Assembly: GCA_964556895.1 (NCBI GenBank)
Contig: CAZKYC010000022.1
Location: forward strand, 1 to 55,124
DNA length: 55,124 nt
Reading direction: 5' to 3'
Origin: Hinthialibacter sp964556895
Lineage (GTDB): Bacteria; Hinthialibacterota; Hinthialibacteria; Hinthialibacterales; Hinthialibacteraceae
The first letter of the stretch is position 1. Each line of letters starts with the position of its first letter. The notes below the pieces were generated by a model. It searched no databases. It saw only the letters and a program-made list of their open reading frames with translations, and was not told the DNA's origin. Positions 27,225 through 37,052 of this stretch are shown here, in pieces. Made by a program: the position numbers and the translations under genes.

Positions 27225-28067
27225 ATGTCAACGACTCCTACGATTGCCGTATTACAGTTTCCCGGCAGCAACTGTGAATCAGAGACAGCGCGCGCCTTGC
27301 GCTGGGTGGGGCTTGAGCCGGAGGTTTTTCGCTGGAACCGCCCCGCTGACCAACTTGCTCAGTATGATGGGTTCATCGTCCCCGGTGGGTTCGCGTATGA
27401 AGACCGGGTGAGAGCGGGCGTGATTGCCGCTAAAGAGCCACTGTTAGACCAACTGGCGGCCGAGGCGGAAAAGGGAAAACCCATTCTTGGCATCTGCAAT
27501 GGCGCCCAGATTTTGCTTGAAACCGGGCTGGCCCCTGGTTTTCATCCTGAAAAAGTCGAAATGGCGCTGGCGCCAAATTACATGACTGTTGATGATCATG
27601 TTGTTCGCCGCGGCCACCATTGCGGCTGGGTCAATCTGAAATGTGAGGTCGAGCCTGGCCGGACGCCATTCACGGCAGGGTTTGATAGAGGCGCGGTGTC
27701 GCCGATGACGGTGTCGCATGGCGAAGGGCGGTTTACAACCAACAACCCCGACTTGTTACAACAACTCGAATCAAACAACCAAATCGTGTGGCGCTATTGT
27801 GATGATGATGGTTCTCCCGCTGAAGGACTGCCAACCAATCCAAATGGGGCGCTCTCGAACATCGCCGGGATCTGCAACCCCAAAGGCAATGTTACGGCGT
27901 TGATGCCCCACCCTGAGCGGTCGTTTTTCTTGCGCCAGACGCCTCCCACCTGGTCGGGCGAATGGGGCGAGAAGCGCAGGCAGGCCGCTGGAGACACTGG
28001 TCGCTGGAATGAACCAGGCCCCGGGTCTAGTGTTTTTGCTTCAATGAAACAGTATTTCAGCGAATAA
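27225..28067 (+). CDS. purQ: Phosphoribosylformylglycinamidine synthase, PurQ glutaminase subunit
   Basis: A 280-residue class I glutamine amidotransferase that feeds ammonia to PurL. The nucleophile is Cys91 in GICNGAQIL; the His/Glu pair lies in the MPHPERSFF segment. It is about 50 residues longer than the B. subtilis-type subunit; the extra length includes a WRYCDDDG insertion region and a C-terminal tail. Longer PurQ forms exist in several phyla. It is co-transcribed with purL. Confidence 0.95.
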   Translation: MSTTPTIAVLQFPGSNCESETARALRWVGLEPEVFRWNRPADQLAQYDGFIVPGGFAYEDRVRAGVIAAKEPLLDQLAAEAEKGKPILGICNGAQILLETGLAPGFHPEKVEMALAPNYMTVDDHVVRRGHHCGWVNLKCEVEPGRTPFTAGFDRGAVSPMTVSHGEGRFTTNNPDLLQQLESNNQIVWRYCDDDGSPAEGLPTNPNGALSNIAGICNPKGNVTALMPHPERSFFLRQTPPTWSGEWGEKRRQAAGDTGRWNEPGPGSSVFASMKQYFSE

Positions 28068-28179
28068 GGCAATTGTAGAAATTAGCACTACCATCCTTTT
28101 GCCGATTCGATACAATCTACACGAATGGTATAGTTGAGTTGAATAGTCGCGATTGTTTTTTTGAAAGTGAGGCCTGTTG

Positions 28180-29199
28180 GTGAGTGACTCGCCTGCCGCC
28201 CCTCCTCCATCATCGGGTAAGGAAGAGGAGTATCTACCGCTTGACGCCAAAGAACTGTTAGGCCAAGAAGCGTCTAAATTTCCCATCTATCTCTATAACG
28301 CTGATCGGCAGCGTTTCGTATTGTTTAAATCGTCTGACGAACCCATCCCCCATGATAAATTACGCGCCCTCACCCACGAAGGCAAGCGGTCGGTTTTTAT
28401 CCCACGCAGCCACGGCACCGAAGTCGGCATGATGTTATCAGACAACCTGGCCACTATCATGGAAGACGGTTCTCTGCCGACTGAAGTCAAAACCCAGCGC
28501 ATTCATGAATTGTCGACTGCGGTCATGCAGAACCTGTTTGAAGCGAACGCTGATTCAGAACAGTTTGTCGCCGCGTCAAAAAATGTCAGTAATTCAGTCG
28601 CTGACTTAATGGTCCATGAACCCGAGTCAATCTCTCAGCTCACCACGCTTCGAAAATATGATTACTATACCTTCAGCCATAGTTTGAATGTTTGCGTCCT
28701 CGCGTTGGGATTGTATCAATTTATGAACCCCAACGAGTCCGCTAGTAGCATCCGTGATCTCTCTCGAGGCATGTTGTTGCATGATATTGGGAAATGCGAC
28801 GTCCCGACAGATTTGACCAACAAAAAAGGCTCGTTGTCAGATGACGAATGGGACGTGATGAAAAGCCACACCGTGAAAGGCTATGAGCGGCTGGCGGTCG
28901 ACAATGAACTGAGCGGCGACTCGCGCTCGGTCTCGCTGATGCATCACGAAGCCTGCGACGGCTCGGGATATCCCAATGGCACGTCGCTGCAGCTGATCCC
29001 ATTCACTTCAAGGCTTTGTAAAGTTGTTGATGTCTACGACGCGTTGACATCCAGGCGGTCGTATAAAAGCTCGCGGAAACCGTTTGAAGCGCTACAGATG
29101 ATGGCGACTGAAATGAGACAACAAGTTGATCAGGAAATTTTGAAGCAATTTATTTTGTTTTTAGATAAAGTCAGCAAGAACAATGTTCGCGCCGGCTGA
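28180..29199 (+). CDS. HD-GYP domain cyclic-di-GMP phosphodiesterase-like protein
   Basis: A 339-residue protein with the complete HD-GYP set: HDIGK at 201-205 and HHEACDGSGYP at 255-265, plus the metal-site His in the FSHSLNV helix. HD-GYP enzymes hydrolyse c-di-GMP. The N-terminal 140 residues are an uncharacterised region of the kind found in many stand-alone HD-GYP proteins, with no receiver domain. I chose the GTG at 28180 because GAGG sits 7 bases before it; a TTG three bases earlier is too close. It is not clearly part of a larger operon. Confidence 0.9.
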   Translation: MSDSPAAPPPSSGKEEEYLPLDAKELLGQEASKFPIYLYNADRQRFVLFKSSDEPIPHDKLRALTHEGKRSVFIPRSHGTEVGMMLSDNLATIMEDGSLPTEVKTQRIHELSTAVMQNLFEANADSEQFVAASKNVSNSVADLMVHEPESISQLTTLRKYDYYTFSHSLNVCVLALGLYQFMNPNESASSIRDLSRGMLLHDIGKCDVPTDLTNKKGSLSDDEWDVMKSHTVKGYERLAVDNELSGDSRSVSLMHHEACDGSGYPNGTSLQLIPFTSRLCKVVDVYDALTSRRSYKSSRKPFEALQMMATEMRQQVDQEILKQFILFLDKVSKNNVRAG

Positions 29200-29277
29200 T
29201 AGTCTATGCCGTATTGAATCCCTGCAAAGCCGTGTTGCTTTTGATGTCTTTCCGGTATACGTTTAGATACACATTCT

Positions 29278-30240
29278 ATGGACAAGAACAAGCCACTCGC
29301 CGGCCAGCTTGAGAACGAGATGACGCGCCAAAAAGCGCGTGAACTCGGCGTGTCTCCCGACGCGCTTACGACGCGTGTGAAAAACGGCAAGCGGGTATGG
29401 GTCAAAAAAGCCCAATTACACGCCGAACTTGAAAAACAACGCAAGATCAGTTCAAAAACGGTCATCCGGTCGGTCCGCGGCGGCGCCAATAGCCTCTACA
29501 GTTGTGTCATGCTCGAAGCCAAGCGAGTGTTGGCGTCTGTCAATGAAGAAACATCGCTGAACCCGCTCGACCGCCGTGACTATGGAGTGACAGTCGAAAA
29601 GATTCAATCAAGCGCAACCACTTGGGCCGAAGAAATCGCAGGCTATGAACAACAAATCGAAGAAGTGAAAGCCAATGACCCCGTGTTTGAACAGGGCGAG
29701 AACGTCATGCGGCGTATGTTGGCGGCCCAAAAAAACGATGACCAAGAGACCGTGGCTGAGTTGCGAAACGCCTATTCTGAATTATTGAAAAAATATGAAC
29801 GGCGGCGAAAATCGGTCCTGCCCTATCTCGAATCGGCCCGAACCTGTCGCCTGTCGCTGCAGAAAGAGTATTGGAAAGTCTTGCAAACCGGCTGGAAGGT
29901 TCGCGATGAATCCATGCAACGCATGTTCAAACAGTTTGATGAACTTGCCCAAGGTTCGGTCTCCAGCGAATTGCGGGCTGACTTTACATCCGCGCGTGAA
30001 GTGATGTTTTCACTCAATGATATCGCCGATTCGTTGCGAAACCGCAATCCTGGCAATACGGGCGATCCCGTCGCGTTGACTTCGGCGTGGAACCCGGTTC
30101 TCAATGATCTAAAGGCGCTGGTAGACCGCCAGGTAGGCTTGTGGATTCAACTACAATTTTTGTCTAATCAAATTCAAACACCGAAAGAAGATACTCAATC
30201 TGGCATGGCGTTTCTCAACAAAAAGCGCAAAGACAGCTAA
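29278..30240 (+). CDS. Unknown protein, helical/coiled-coil
   Basis: A 320-residue soluble protein that I do not recognise. The first 55 residues are basic and resemble a DNA- or RNA-binding helix pair (QKARELGVSPDALTTRVKNG, as in helix-turn-helix or sigma-like modules). The remainder is mainly charged helix with coiled-coil character (about 115-200). There is no signal peptide or membrane segment. The ATG lacks an obvious ribosome site. Codon use fits the neighbours, so it is probably a real gene. It follows the HD-GYP gene by 78 bases. Confidence 0.65.
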   Translation: MDKNKPLAGQLENEMTRQKARELGVSPDALTTRVKNGKRVWVKKAQLHAELEKQRKISSKTVIRSVRGGANSLYSCVMLEAKRVLASVNEETSLNPLDRRDYGVTVEKIQSSATTWAEEIAGYEQQIEEVKANDPVFEQGENVMRRMLAAQKNDDQETVAELRNAYSELLKKYERRRKSVLPYLESARTCRLSLQKEYWKVLQTGWKVRDESMQRMFKQFDELAQGSVSSELRADFTSAREVMFSLNDIADSLRNRNPGNTGDPVALTSAWNPVLNDLKALVDRQVGLWIQLQFLSNQIQTPKEDTQSGMAFLNKKRKDS

Positions 30241-30291
30241 TTATCTTCTGGTGTGAGAAATCACAACCAAGCCAGTAGAGAAACGGAACCA

Positions 30292-30369
30292 GGCATGGGT
30301 GTAACTCTGTGAGCGCCTGTGCAAAAAAGCGGAGCGGCGCCGAAGCGAGCAGAGTTATATCCCATGCTT
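30292..30369 (-). repeat. Palindromic repeat core A (inverted orientation)
   Basis: Reads as the reverse complement of 3735-3809: GGCATGGGTGTAACTCT, GCGCCTGTGCAAAAAAGCGG and a terminal CCCATGC. It lies about 50 bases after the coiled-coil gene, again at the 3' end of a gene. Confidence 0.85.
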
Positions 30370-30447
30370 GGCGACCTGTTCTTTCATTTTTATAGGGGTT
30401 GCCAGAATTATGTGCGGATTGAGTTTCCATAACTGTATCTTTCGCTG

Positions 30448-30505
30448 TCCGCCGCGGCGGATACAGGCGCGCTTACCGCACGCAATTTTGTCAAACGCTC
30501 TAAAT
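30448..30505 (+). repeat. Dispersed repeat family C, copy 1
   Basis: Starts with the palindrome TCCGCCGCGGCGGA and continues GGCGCGCTTACCGCACGC, then AATTTTGTCAAACGCTCTAAA. It is almost identical to 46559-46617 (two or three differences). It lies just upstream of the glycerophosphodiesterase gene. Confidence 0.8.
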
Positions 30506-30527
30506 GGCCTTGAGAGGAAAAATCATC

Positions 30528-31316
30528 ATGAACCAATCGGCAATCCGCCTAATTTGTTTGGCAGTCATTCTTTGTATACCGGTAAACAGTATGGCTGAAA
30601 CGACCATCATCGCCCATCGCGGCAACAGCAGCGTAGCGCCAGAGAACACCTTGGCGGCGGTGCGCGCGGCGGTTCAGCTTGATCCTCAACCGCAGTACAT
30701 CGAGATTGACCTGCATCGCTCAAAAGACGGCGTTTTGGTCGTATCTCATGATGAAAACACTCTCAGAACGACTGGCGTCGACAGCATGATTCGCGAAACA
30801 AACTATCCTGAATTGCGCAACCTTGACGCCGGATACAGCAAGAAGTTTGGCGACGCGTTCAAAGGCGAGCCGATGCCCCGGTTGGAAGAGGTGTTAGACC
30901 TGGTCAAACACACGCCGATTGGCATTATGATCGAAGTGAAACAGTTACTACTCGAAGACGACGTTGTCGCCCTACTCAAAAAGCGCGGCGAGCTCAAAAA
31001 ACATGTCTTCGCTAGTTTTGATGAGCTGTCTGTCTATCGCGCCAAAACACTCGCGCCCGAACTAAGGACGCTTTACCTGGCGGGCGAGTTATCTCATGGC
31101 TCGCTTCTGAGAGGCAAAGACGTGAAAGCCGACATATTGGGCGTTAACCTAAAAACCAGCGATGAGATGGTTCGCCGCGCCCAGTCAGCGGGGTTCACTG
31201 TCTGGGTGTGGACAGTCGATGACGACAACGACATGAAACACCTGTTCAACCTCCCGGTAGAAGGCCTAATCAGCAACCGGCCTGAAGCGGCGATTTCGAT
31301 ATTGTCTTCACTGTAG
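30528..31316 (+). CDS. Secreted glycerophosphodiester phosphodiesterase
   Basis: A 262-residue GDPD-family enzyme with a signal peptide (about 1-23). The active-site residues are visible: IAHRG (His30, Arg31), the metal-binding EIDLHRSKDG (Glu59, Asp61) and SHDEN (His74), with a late EVKQ motif. It hydrolyses glycerophosphodiesters to glycerol-3-phosphate and an alcohol, probably in the periplasm. I chose the ATG at 30528 because GAGAGG precedes it and it exposes the signal peptide. Repeat C lies immediately upstream. Confidence 0.92.
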   Translation: MNQSAIRLICLAVILCIPVNSMAETTIIAHRGNSSVAPENTLAAVRAAVQLDPQPQYIEIDLHRSKDGVLVVSHDENTLRTTGVDSMIRETNYPELRNLDAGYSKKFGDAFKGEPMPRLEEVLDLVKHTPIGIMIEVKQLLLEDDVVALLKKRGELKKHVFASFDELSVYRAKTLAPELRTLYLAGELSHGSLLRGKDVKADILGVNLKTSDEMVRRAQSAGFTVWVWTVDDDNDMKHLFNLPVEGLISNRPEAAISILSSL

Positions 31317-31408
31317 GATTCACGGCTGCGGCAACCACTTAAAATATTCTAAAAAGCGTTTCAAAATAGGCCCCGCAGACGTTATTATCAGGTCGAGGGA
31401 GTCAATGT

Positions 31409-32554
31409 ATGAGATCTGCGCCTATTTTGCTGTTTCGCCTCATTGCCCTGACGTTATTGGTATCGCTCTTAATCACGATGCTGAATATGCTGGGCGTTCC
31501 AAACCCGTTTTTTAACCCATTCTCACGGCCTGCCGCCTTGCCTCGCGTTGTGACCCCGCCATCGGGCGCCTTGGGCGCGGATGAACAAAATACCATTCAG
31601 GTCTTTAAAGAAGTCTCTCCCTCGGTTTGCTACATTACCAATACAGAAATGCGCCGCGGCGGGTTTCTCAATTTAGATGTCTTTGAAGTCCCCGCCGGGT
31701 CAGGCTCAGGCTTTGTCTGGGACCACGACGGCCATATCGTGACCAATTATCATGTGGTCTATCGCGCCAGCACCATCACAGTCGTACTCGCAGACCAGTC
31801 GAGTTGGCGGGCGACCATTATTGGCGGCGACCCCGATTTTGACTTGGCGGTATTAAAAATCGGCGCGCCAAGAGATCAATTGCCTCCCGTGTTGGTCGGC
31901 GAATCGACCGGGCTTCAAGTCGGGCAAAAAGTGTTGGCGATCGGCAACCCGTTCGGCCTGGATTCGACCCTCACGGTCGGCATCGTCAGCGCGCTGGGGC
32001 GATCGATTCGCGCCATGAGCGGGCGCACCATCTCTGACGTCATCCAAACAGACGCGGCGATCAACCCGGGCAATTCGGGCGGGCCGCTGTTGGACTCGTA
32101 TGGCCGCCTGATCGGCGTTAACACGGCGATTATATCGCCAAGCGGTTCCAGCGCGGGCATTGGCTTCGCCGTGCCTGTTGATACGGTCAACCGGGTTGTG
32201 CCCCAATTGATCTCAAAGGGCGAAGTTGAAAAACCCTGGATGGGCATCTATATCATGCCGACCAACATCCTGGCCCAAATGAGAATGGAAGACCTCAAAG
32301 GGGTGATGGTGCGTCAAGTGATCGAAAACAGCCCCGCTGAATCCGCCGGACTTCGTGGAACAAAGATCGACCGATTTGGGAATATTGAACTGGGTGATGT
32401 GATCATCGCCATAGATTCAAACGAGGTCGCCAATCAAGATGACTTGTTTCGCGCGTTAGACTCGACCAAGCCGGGCGATGTGGTTCAGTTGCGTTATGTT
32501 CGTGATGGAAACGTGTATGAACAGTCTTTACGTTTGGGCGTTCAACCCAATTAA
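31409..32554 (+). CDS. HtrA/DegP-like serine protease with one PDZ domain
   Basis: A 381-residue periplasmic protease anchored by an N-terminal hydrophobic segment (about 8-30). The catalytic triad is His115 (TNYHVV), Asp145 (DFDLAVLK) and Ser223 (GNSGGPLL). One PDZ domain occupies about residues 285-375. This DegS-like layout (single PDZ, membrane anchor) is used for quality control or stress signalling. Ribosome site GAGGGAG. The AsmA-like gene starts 5 bases after its stop, so they are likely co-transcribed. Confidence 0.93.
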   Translation: MRSAPILLFRLIALTLLVSLLITMLNMLGVPNPFFNPFSRPAALPRVVTPPSGALGADEQNTIQVFKEVSPSVCYITNTEMRRGGFLNLDVFEVPAGSGSGFVWDHDGHIVTNYHVVYRASTITVVLADQSSWRATIIGGDPDFDLAVLKIGAPRDQLPPVLVGESTGLQVGQKVLAIGNPFGLDSTLTVGIVSALGRSIRAMSGRTISDVIQTDAAINPGNSGGPLLDSYGRLIGVNTAIISPSGSSAGIGFAVPVDTVNRVVPQLISKGEVEKPWMGIYIMPTNILAQMRMEDLKGVMVRQVIENSPAESAGLRGTKIDRFGNIELGDVIIAIDSNEVANQDDLFRALDSTKPGDVVQLRYVRDGNVYEQSLRLGVQPN

Positions 32555-32559
32555 TCACA

Positions 32560-35500
32560 ATGGCTGATGAGAAACAAAAAAGGCGCCCGCTGCGCCGCTG
32601 GGCGAAACGGGCGACGCGTTGCGTCGTCTGGCTGGCAATCATTCTGGTTTTCGTGGGCGCAACGGGGTTGTGGCTGTTACAGCAGCCCTTCAGCCGCCAG
32701 TTGATTCAACAATGGCTAAGTCAGCGCGTCGAAGGCGCCATTACCTTCGAGTCGGTTGGCTTGTCGCTAAGCGGCGCGCTAACACTCAACGATGTTAAAT
32801 ATGCCTTTGATGTAGACGAATCCGCCTACCAGTTTTCCGCCCAATCTGTTCAACTGGATGACGTATTGTTTGGGCGAACCTATGTGTCCCTGCGCAATGT
32901 TCAAACCACAGTAAGCGGCGTTAAGGTCTGGTCGGCGTCGCGAGGAGTGGTCGCATGGCCTAGACCCGGCGAAAAGGGGCCGATGTCAATCACCTTTCAC
33001 CAGGCTGACTTTGACCCGTTCGAATTGGCGCGGTCACTGAAAGGCTCGCTCTTGACTTCCGCGTCGCCTTCCGCCGCCGCGGTTGCCTCGCCAACCATGC
33101 GAATCGAACTGTTAAACTCAGCGGTGCGCCTGCCGTGGAAGACGCCTGACTACAAATGGGACGCATCGCTCTATCAAGAAGAAGGCGCCAAACGAGTCTC
33201 ATTGCTGGTCGATATATCGCCGCGAGAGGGTGCTTCGACCAATCGGGCTGTGGTCTCGGTTGATATCGAACCTGAGACCACCAAGTTAAACGCGTTTCAC
33301 CTTCATACCAACGCGTTTTCATTTTTGATGGGAAACCCGTTTCGCCTCGAAAGCGTTTTAACCAGCGCCCTAGAGGTTAAGCCACTAGAAACCGGAGAGT
33401 ATCAACAAAAGGGAACCCTCGACGCCCGCGCATTGTTTTTTGAAAACGCGAGTTTTTCGTCACTGACGACGGATAGCGCTACGGCGGCGTTTGAGTCAAT
33501 GTTGAGCGCATCCTATGCAGTAAAGACAATCACAGCGTCATTAAACCACGCGCCAATCCAAATAGGGTTTGCGACGGCGGATTCGATAGTCTTGCCCACA
33601 GGCCAGGCGATCATGTCAGTGACTGGAGCGGGTTCGCCAACACCAAACCTATCCCTGAATTGGAACCTTGGTGCTCTTGGAGAAGCGAAAATCTCCAGCC
33701 GCGAATGGCCGCCGAACGCGACGGGGCGATACTCGGTTTCACTGTCGGTCCCTACAAAACCCGTTGATGATATACGGACCTATTTACCAGATTGGATCGA
33801 TGAATGGGTCCCCCATGTGAAGGGCGGTTTGTCAATTCGCGGCGAAATGACGCTCGACAATCAAGCCGTCGCTCAGTTCGACCTCCAGAGCGAATTGAAT
33901 GACGCAAGATATGAAACCGCTGGCGCCAGCTTCAGCGCCAGGTGCTTGCGCGGCCCTGTCAGGATGGATGATAAACAAATCACTGCGGTGATCGCGGGCG
34001 CCGGGCGGATGGAGTATCCCTTGTCATCTACCCAGGTCATACGACTTGATCTCAATCCCAAAACAATGGAATACCGGTATGACCGCAAGAAAAGCGACTG
34101 GCGGTTTAGCGCCCCGGCCTTTGACGCGCCGCCATTCAAACAACTTTCCATCAAGGCGATGACGGGGGGCGCATGGACAGCCTCAGCCCGCATGGATATC
34201 GCTGAAGCCTTGCCCATGCTGCAACCCATGTTGGCCCCTGACGCGGCCCGTGTGGTAGAGGGGACGGGCGAAATGGTTTTGTCAGCAAGCGGCGACGCGA
34301 AGAAGATGTATGTGCGCGCGACATGCCCCGACCTGGCGCTATTTTCGTTCGACGGCGAACCCGCGATTGGACTTCAACTACGCGATTTCGATTTGCGATT
34401 TGAGTGGAAAGACAACCCACAAGGCGGCCGGATAGATGTATGGATAAATTCGTCGACGCCGTATTTCTCCTATGCGGGCAATGACATCGAATGGCCCGGC
34501 GAACCGATCGCCATTCATTGGAACAAGCCGTTAATTGATGTGGATGAATGGAACCTGACAGTCAGCCCGCCCGGGGGCGGCGCCGCCCGTTTGACCCATT
34601 TCGTGGACGGGACGTGTCATGCGTTCGCTGAATCACTACGTTTAACAGCCTTCATCACGCCGCTATTAAACCAGTTTGTCTTTATTGAAGATGAAGGCGA
34701 ACCGCCAATGGTGAGCGCTGCCGGGCGTTTGGACGGCGAGTGGCGAATTGGTTCACTCAACCCCTTGGTTTTATCTGGAATGTTGTCATTGCAAGAATCA
34801 ACTATCGCCCTGGATATCAACCCTGCTGTTTTGGTAGTTGGCGCGTCGATCACCACGCCTGTTGTGTATCCTATCGATTTTTCATTATTGCCGCGAAACG
34901 AAATTTTGTTTGAAGCGGCGCGGGTGAATGTTGATGAAGCGTCGTTCCAGCAAGTTTCGGCGTATATCCCGATCACGGCTTCAAGAATTACCTTGCTCGA
35001 TTCGGTGGTAATGCCGCTTTATGGCGGGCGAACTGCGTTGAATGACGTTCAGATTTATGATTGGCAGACCTCAACGCCGCTTATCTCGGGCGGCATCCAG
35101 TTTGATAACTTGCAACTAAAACAAGCCAACAAAGCGTTCCCGTTTTTGCCTAGCCGTGGACGGCTCAACGGCCAACTCAATTCCATTCGTCTATCGGGCG
35201 AGGCGCTGCAAGCGACCGGGACATTAATCGCAGACGTCTTTGGCGGGACCATGACCATGAACGGTTTCGCGCTTGATCAAACCCTATTGAATTCGCCGTT
35301 GTGGAAAATGGACGTCTCGTTTAACAAACTCGACCTCGACGAAATCACCGACTATTTTGATTATGGAAAAATGACCGGGCGAATATCCGGCTCATTGGCT
35401 GACTTTGAGATGCTGTTGCCCCAACAAGAGGGCCAGTGGCCTTACCCGCGCCGTTTTGATATTTTGATCCAAGACGACATGAAGGGCATGGGGATGGCGT

Positions 35501-35826
35501 CGCGTGAAACCTTGCAAAAGATCATTAACCTGGGCGAGACCTCCGGGCTGCAAAAGCTGGTCGCTGACCGCGACGTGTATTTGTTCTCTGATTTGGGGTT
35601 AAGAGCAACGCTGGAGGGCAACGACTTGCGCCTGTATGGAACATTGAGAAACAACTTGTTCTTACAAACCAACGAGTTGAATGTCGCGGTTCGGCGGTTT
35701 TTTAATCCAACCGAATGGTTCGCCATTCCAGTCAACATCAATCTGGCCAAACCCGAAGACATTATTCCATTTGACCGGGTGTGGCAGCGACTGATGTCTC
35801 AGATTGAAGGCGAGTCAGCCCCTTAA
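32560..35826 (+). CDS. AsmA/YdbH-like envelope lipid-transfer family protein
   Basis: A 1088-residue protein with one N-terminal membrane helix (about 22-46) and a long beta-strand-rich periplasmic part. The layout after the helix (LSGALTLNDVKYAF, repeated short amphipathic strands) and the C-terminal region (NGQLNSIRLSGEALQATGTL) resemble AsmA-clan bridge-like proteins such as YdbH and TamB, which form hydrophobic grooves moving phospholipids between membranes. It begins 5 bases after htrA. The exact family cannot be fixed without a profile search. Confidence 0.7.
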   Translation: MADEKQKRRPLRRWAKRATRCVVWLAIILVFVGATGLWLLQQPFSRQLIQQWLSQRVEGAITFESVGLSLSGALTLNDVKYAFDVDESAYQFSAQSVQLDDVLFGRTYVSLRNVQTTVSGVKVWSASRGVVAWPRPGEKGPMSITFHQADFDPFELARSLKGSLLTSASPSAAAVASPTMRIELLNSAVRLPWKTPDYKWDASLYQEEGAKRVSLLVDISPREGASTNRAVVSVDIEPETTKLNAFHLHTNAFSFLMGNPFRLESVLTSALEVKPLETGEYQQKGTLDARALFFENASFSSLTTDSATAAFESMLSASYAVKTITASLNHAPIQIGFATADSIVLPTGQAIMSVTGAGSPTPNLSLNWNLGALGEAKISSREWPPNATGRYSVSLSVPTKPVDDIRTYLPDWIDEWVPHVKGGLSIRGEMTLDNQAVAQFDLQSELNDARYETAGASFSARCLRGPVRMDDKQITAVIAGAGRMEYPLSSTQVIRLDLNPKTMEYRYDRKKSDWRFSAPAFDAPPFKQLSIKAMTGGAWTASARMDIAEALPMLQPMLAPDAARVVEGTGEMVLSASGDAKKMYVRATCPDLALFSFDGEPAIGLQLRDFDLRFEWKDNPQGGRIDVWINSSTPYFSYAGNDIEWPGEPIAIHWNKPLIDVDEWNLTVSPPGGGAARLTHFVDGTCHAFAESLRLTAFITPLLNQFVFIEDEGEPPMVSAAGRLDGEWRIGSLNPLVLSGMLSLQESTIALDINPAVLVVGASITTPVVYPIDFSLLPRNEILFEAARVNVDEASFQQVSAYIPITASRITLLDSVVMPLYGGRTALNDVQIYDWQTSTPLISGGIQFDNLQLKQANKAFPFLPSRGRLNGQLNSIRLSGEALQATGTLIADVFGGTMTMNGFALDQTLLNSPLWKMDVSFNKLDLDEITDYFDYGKMTGRISGSLADFEMLLPQQEGQWPYPRRFDILIQDDMKGMGMASRETLQKIINLGETSGLQKLVADRDVYLFSDLGLRATLEGNDLRLYGTLRNNLFLQTNELNVAVRRFFNPTEWFAIPVNINLAKPEDIIPFDRVWQRLMSQIEGESAP

Positions 35827-36356
35827 CGGCCAAAACGGGCGCGCAACCGCTTGACGGCGTCGTCGACATCAGGCGAAAACTCAATCAGTTTCATTTGGCG
35901 TTCATCAATTTCGGTGTGTTCCTGTAAGGCCAACACCGCATTTCTCATTGGCTCGCCTACAACGATAATCGGCTTGTTCCACCCCATATAGACCAGGTTC
36001 CAGGCGAGAAATAGTTCCGCGAAGGTTCCGATGGCGCCGTCCATAATGACATAGGCGTCAGAGATTTTCATTAGTGTGACAATGCGTTCGTTTAGGTCTT
36101 GGGTTGGGATTTCTTCGGTCAGGTGGGTGTTTGGCGACCGGTCGCGAAACAGGGCGCAGGTCACCCCGACCACTTGGCCGCCAGCGTTGCGGGCGCCGCG
36201 GCTGCAGGCCTCCATCACGCCCATATAGCCGCCGTTGCTTACGCGAAACCCGGCGGACGCTAATTGATAGCCGATTCGTTCGGCTTGGGCGGCGATATCG
36301 CTATCTTGAGTAATCGCTGAACTGCCATAGACGGCAATCGTTTGTGTATCAGACAT
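35823..36356 (-). CDS. LOG-like Rossmann protein (TIGR00725 type)
   Basis: A 177-residue protein with the LOG-family layout: IAVYGSSAI start, SNGGYMGVMEACSRGA, GQVVGVT and the phosphate-binding stretch MDGAIGTFAE. Classical LOG enzymes, which release cytokinin bases or AMP-ribose, have PGGxGTxxE at that place, so the first Pro-Gly-Gly is changed to Met-Asp-Gly. It may bind a nucleotide without the usual activity. The stop overlaps the end of the AsmA-like gene by 4 bases in convergent orientation. The role is not established. Confidence 0.75.
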   Translation of the reverse strand: MSDTQTIAVYGSSAITQDSDIAAQAERIGYQLASAGFRVSNGGYMGVMEACSRGARNAGGQVVGVTCALFRDRSPNTHLTEEIPTQDLNERIVTLMKISDAYVIMDGAIGTFAELFLAWNLVYMGWNKPIIVVGEPMRNAVLALQEHTEIDERQMKLIEFSPDVDDAVKRLRARFGR

Positions 36357-36429
36357 ATCGGTTCCCTATGAGTGAAGTATCAACAAGTATGAAACCTTGC
36401 TGGCGTCTTGCAAGGCCTTTCATGCTTGC

Positions 36430-36457
36430 TTGATCGACCGTGAAACGGTAGGATAAT
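36430..36457 (+). promoter_or_regulatory. Candidate promoter of def-fmt
   Basis: TTGATC (36430-36435), a 16-base spacer and GATAAT (36452-36457), 84 bases before def, in the region divergent from the LOG-like gene. Confidence 0.5.
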
Positions 36458-36540
36458 TATGCAAGTCGTTTTACCGTTTTTCAACAACATCAAAGTAACC
36501 GCTTTCATGCTGACTGATTATCGTTGGAGAGAGCCTGATT

Positions 36541-37041
36541 ATGGCGAACCGTTCTATCTGTATTTATGGGAATGAGGTTCTTCGTAAAAAAACGAAGTTC
36601 ATTAAAACCTATAACGCCCGGCTTCAAAAGCTGGTTGATGAAATGTTTGAGACCATGTATCACTCGAACGGCATCGGTCTGGCGGGGCCCCAAGTCGGCG
36701 TGTTGAAGAAACTTTTTGTGGTTGACACGCTCGAAGCAGGCGAAAAGGTCGCACTCGCCAACCCAAAGATCATATGGCAGAGTGAAGACACCTGGCTGAT
36801 GAATGAAGGCTGTCTGTCGATCCCCGGCCTGGAGGGCGAGGTTGAGCGTCCGCTGAAAATTCGCGTCAAAGCCAACGACCCGATGACGGGCGATGAAATA
36901 GAACTCGACGCTGAAGGCCTGTTCGCCCGCGTCATCTTACACGAAAACGACCACCTCAACGGCGTCTTGTTTATTGACCATCTCAATTCCGCTGACCGGG
37001 CTTCTCTGGAGCGCAAACTACAAGAACTGGCCGCGGCCTGA
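36541..37041 (+). CDS. def: Peptide deformylase
   Basis: A 166-residue metallo-enzyme that removes the formyl group from nascent proteins. The three motifs are present: GIGLAGPQVG (44-53), EGCLS (89-93, metal ligand Cys91) and HENDH (134-138, two His ligands and the catalytic Glu). fmt follows after 11 bases, a common def-fmt pair. Its length is typical. Confidence 0.97.
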   Translation: MANRSICIYGNEVLRKKTKFIKTYNARLQKLVDEMFETMYHSNGIGLAGPQVGVLKKLFVVDTLEAGEKVALANPKIIWQSEDTWLMNEGCLSIPGLEGEVERPLKIRVKANDPMTGDEIELDAEGLFARVILHENDHLNGVLFIDHLNSADRASLERKLQELAAA

Positions 37042-37052
37042 TAGGCGACGTG

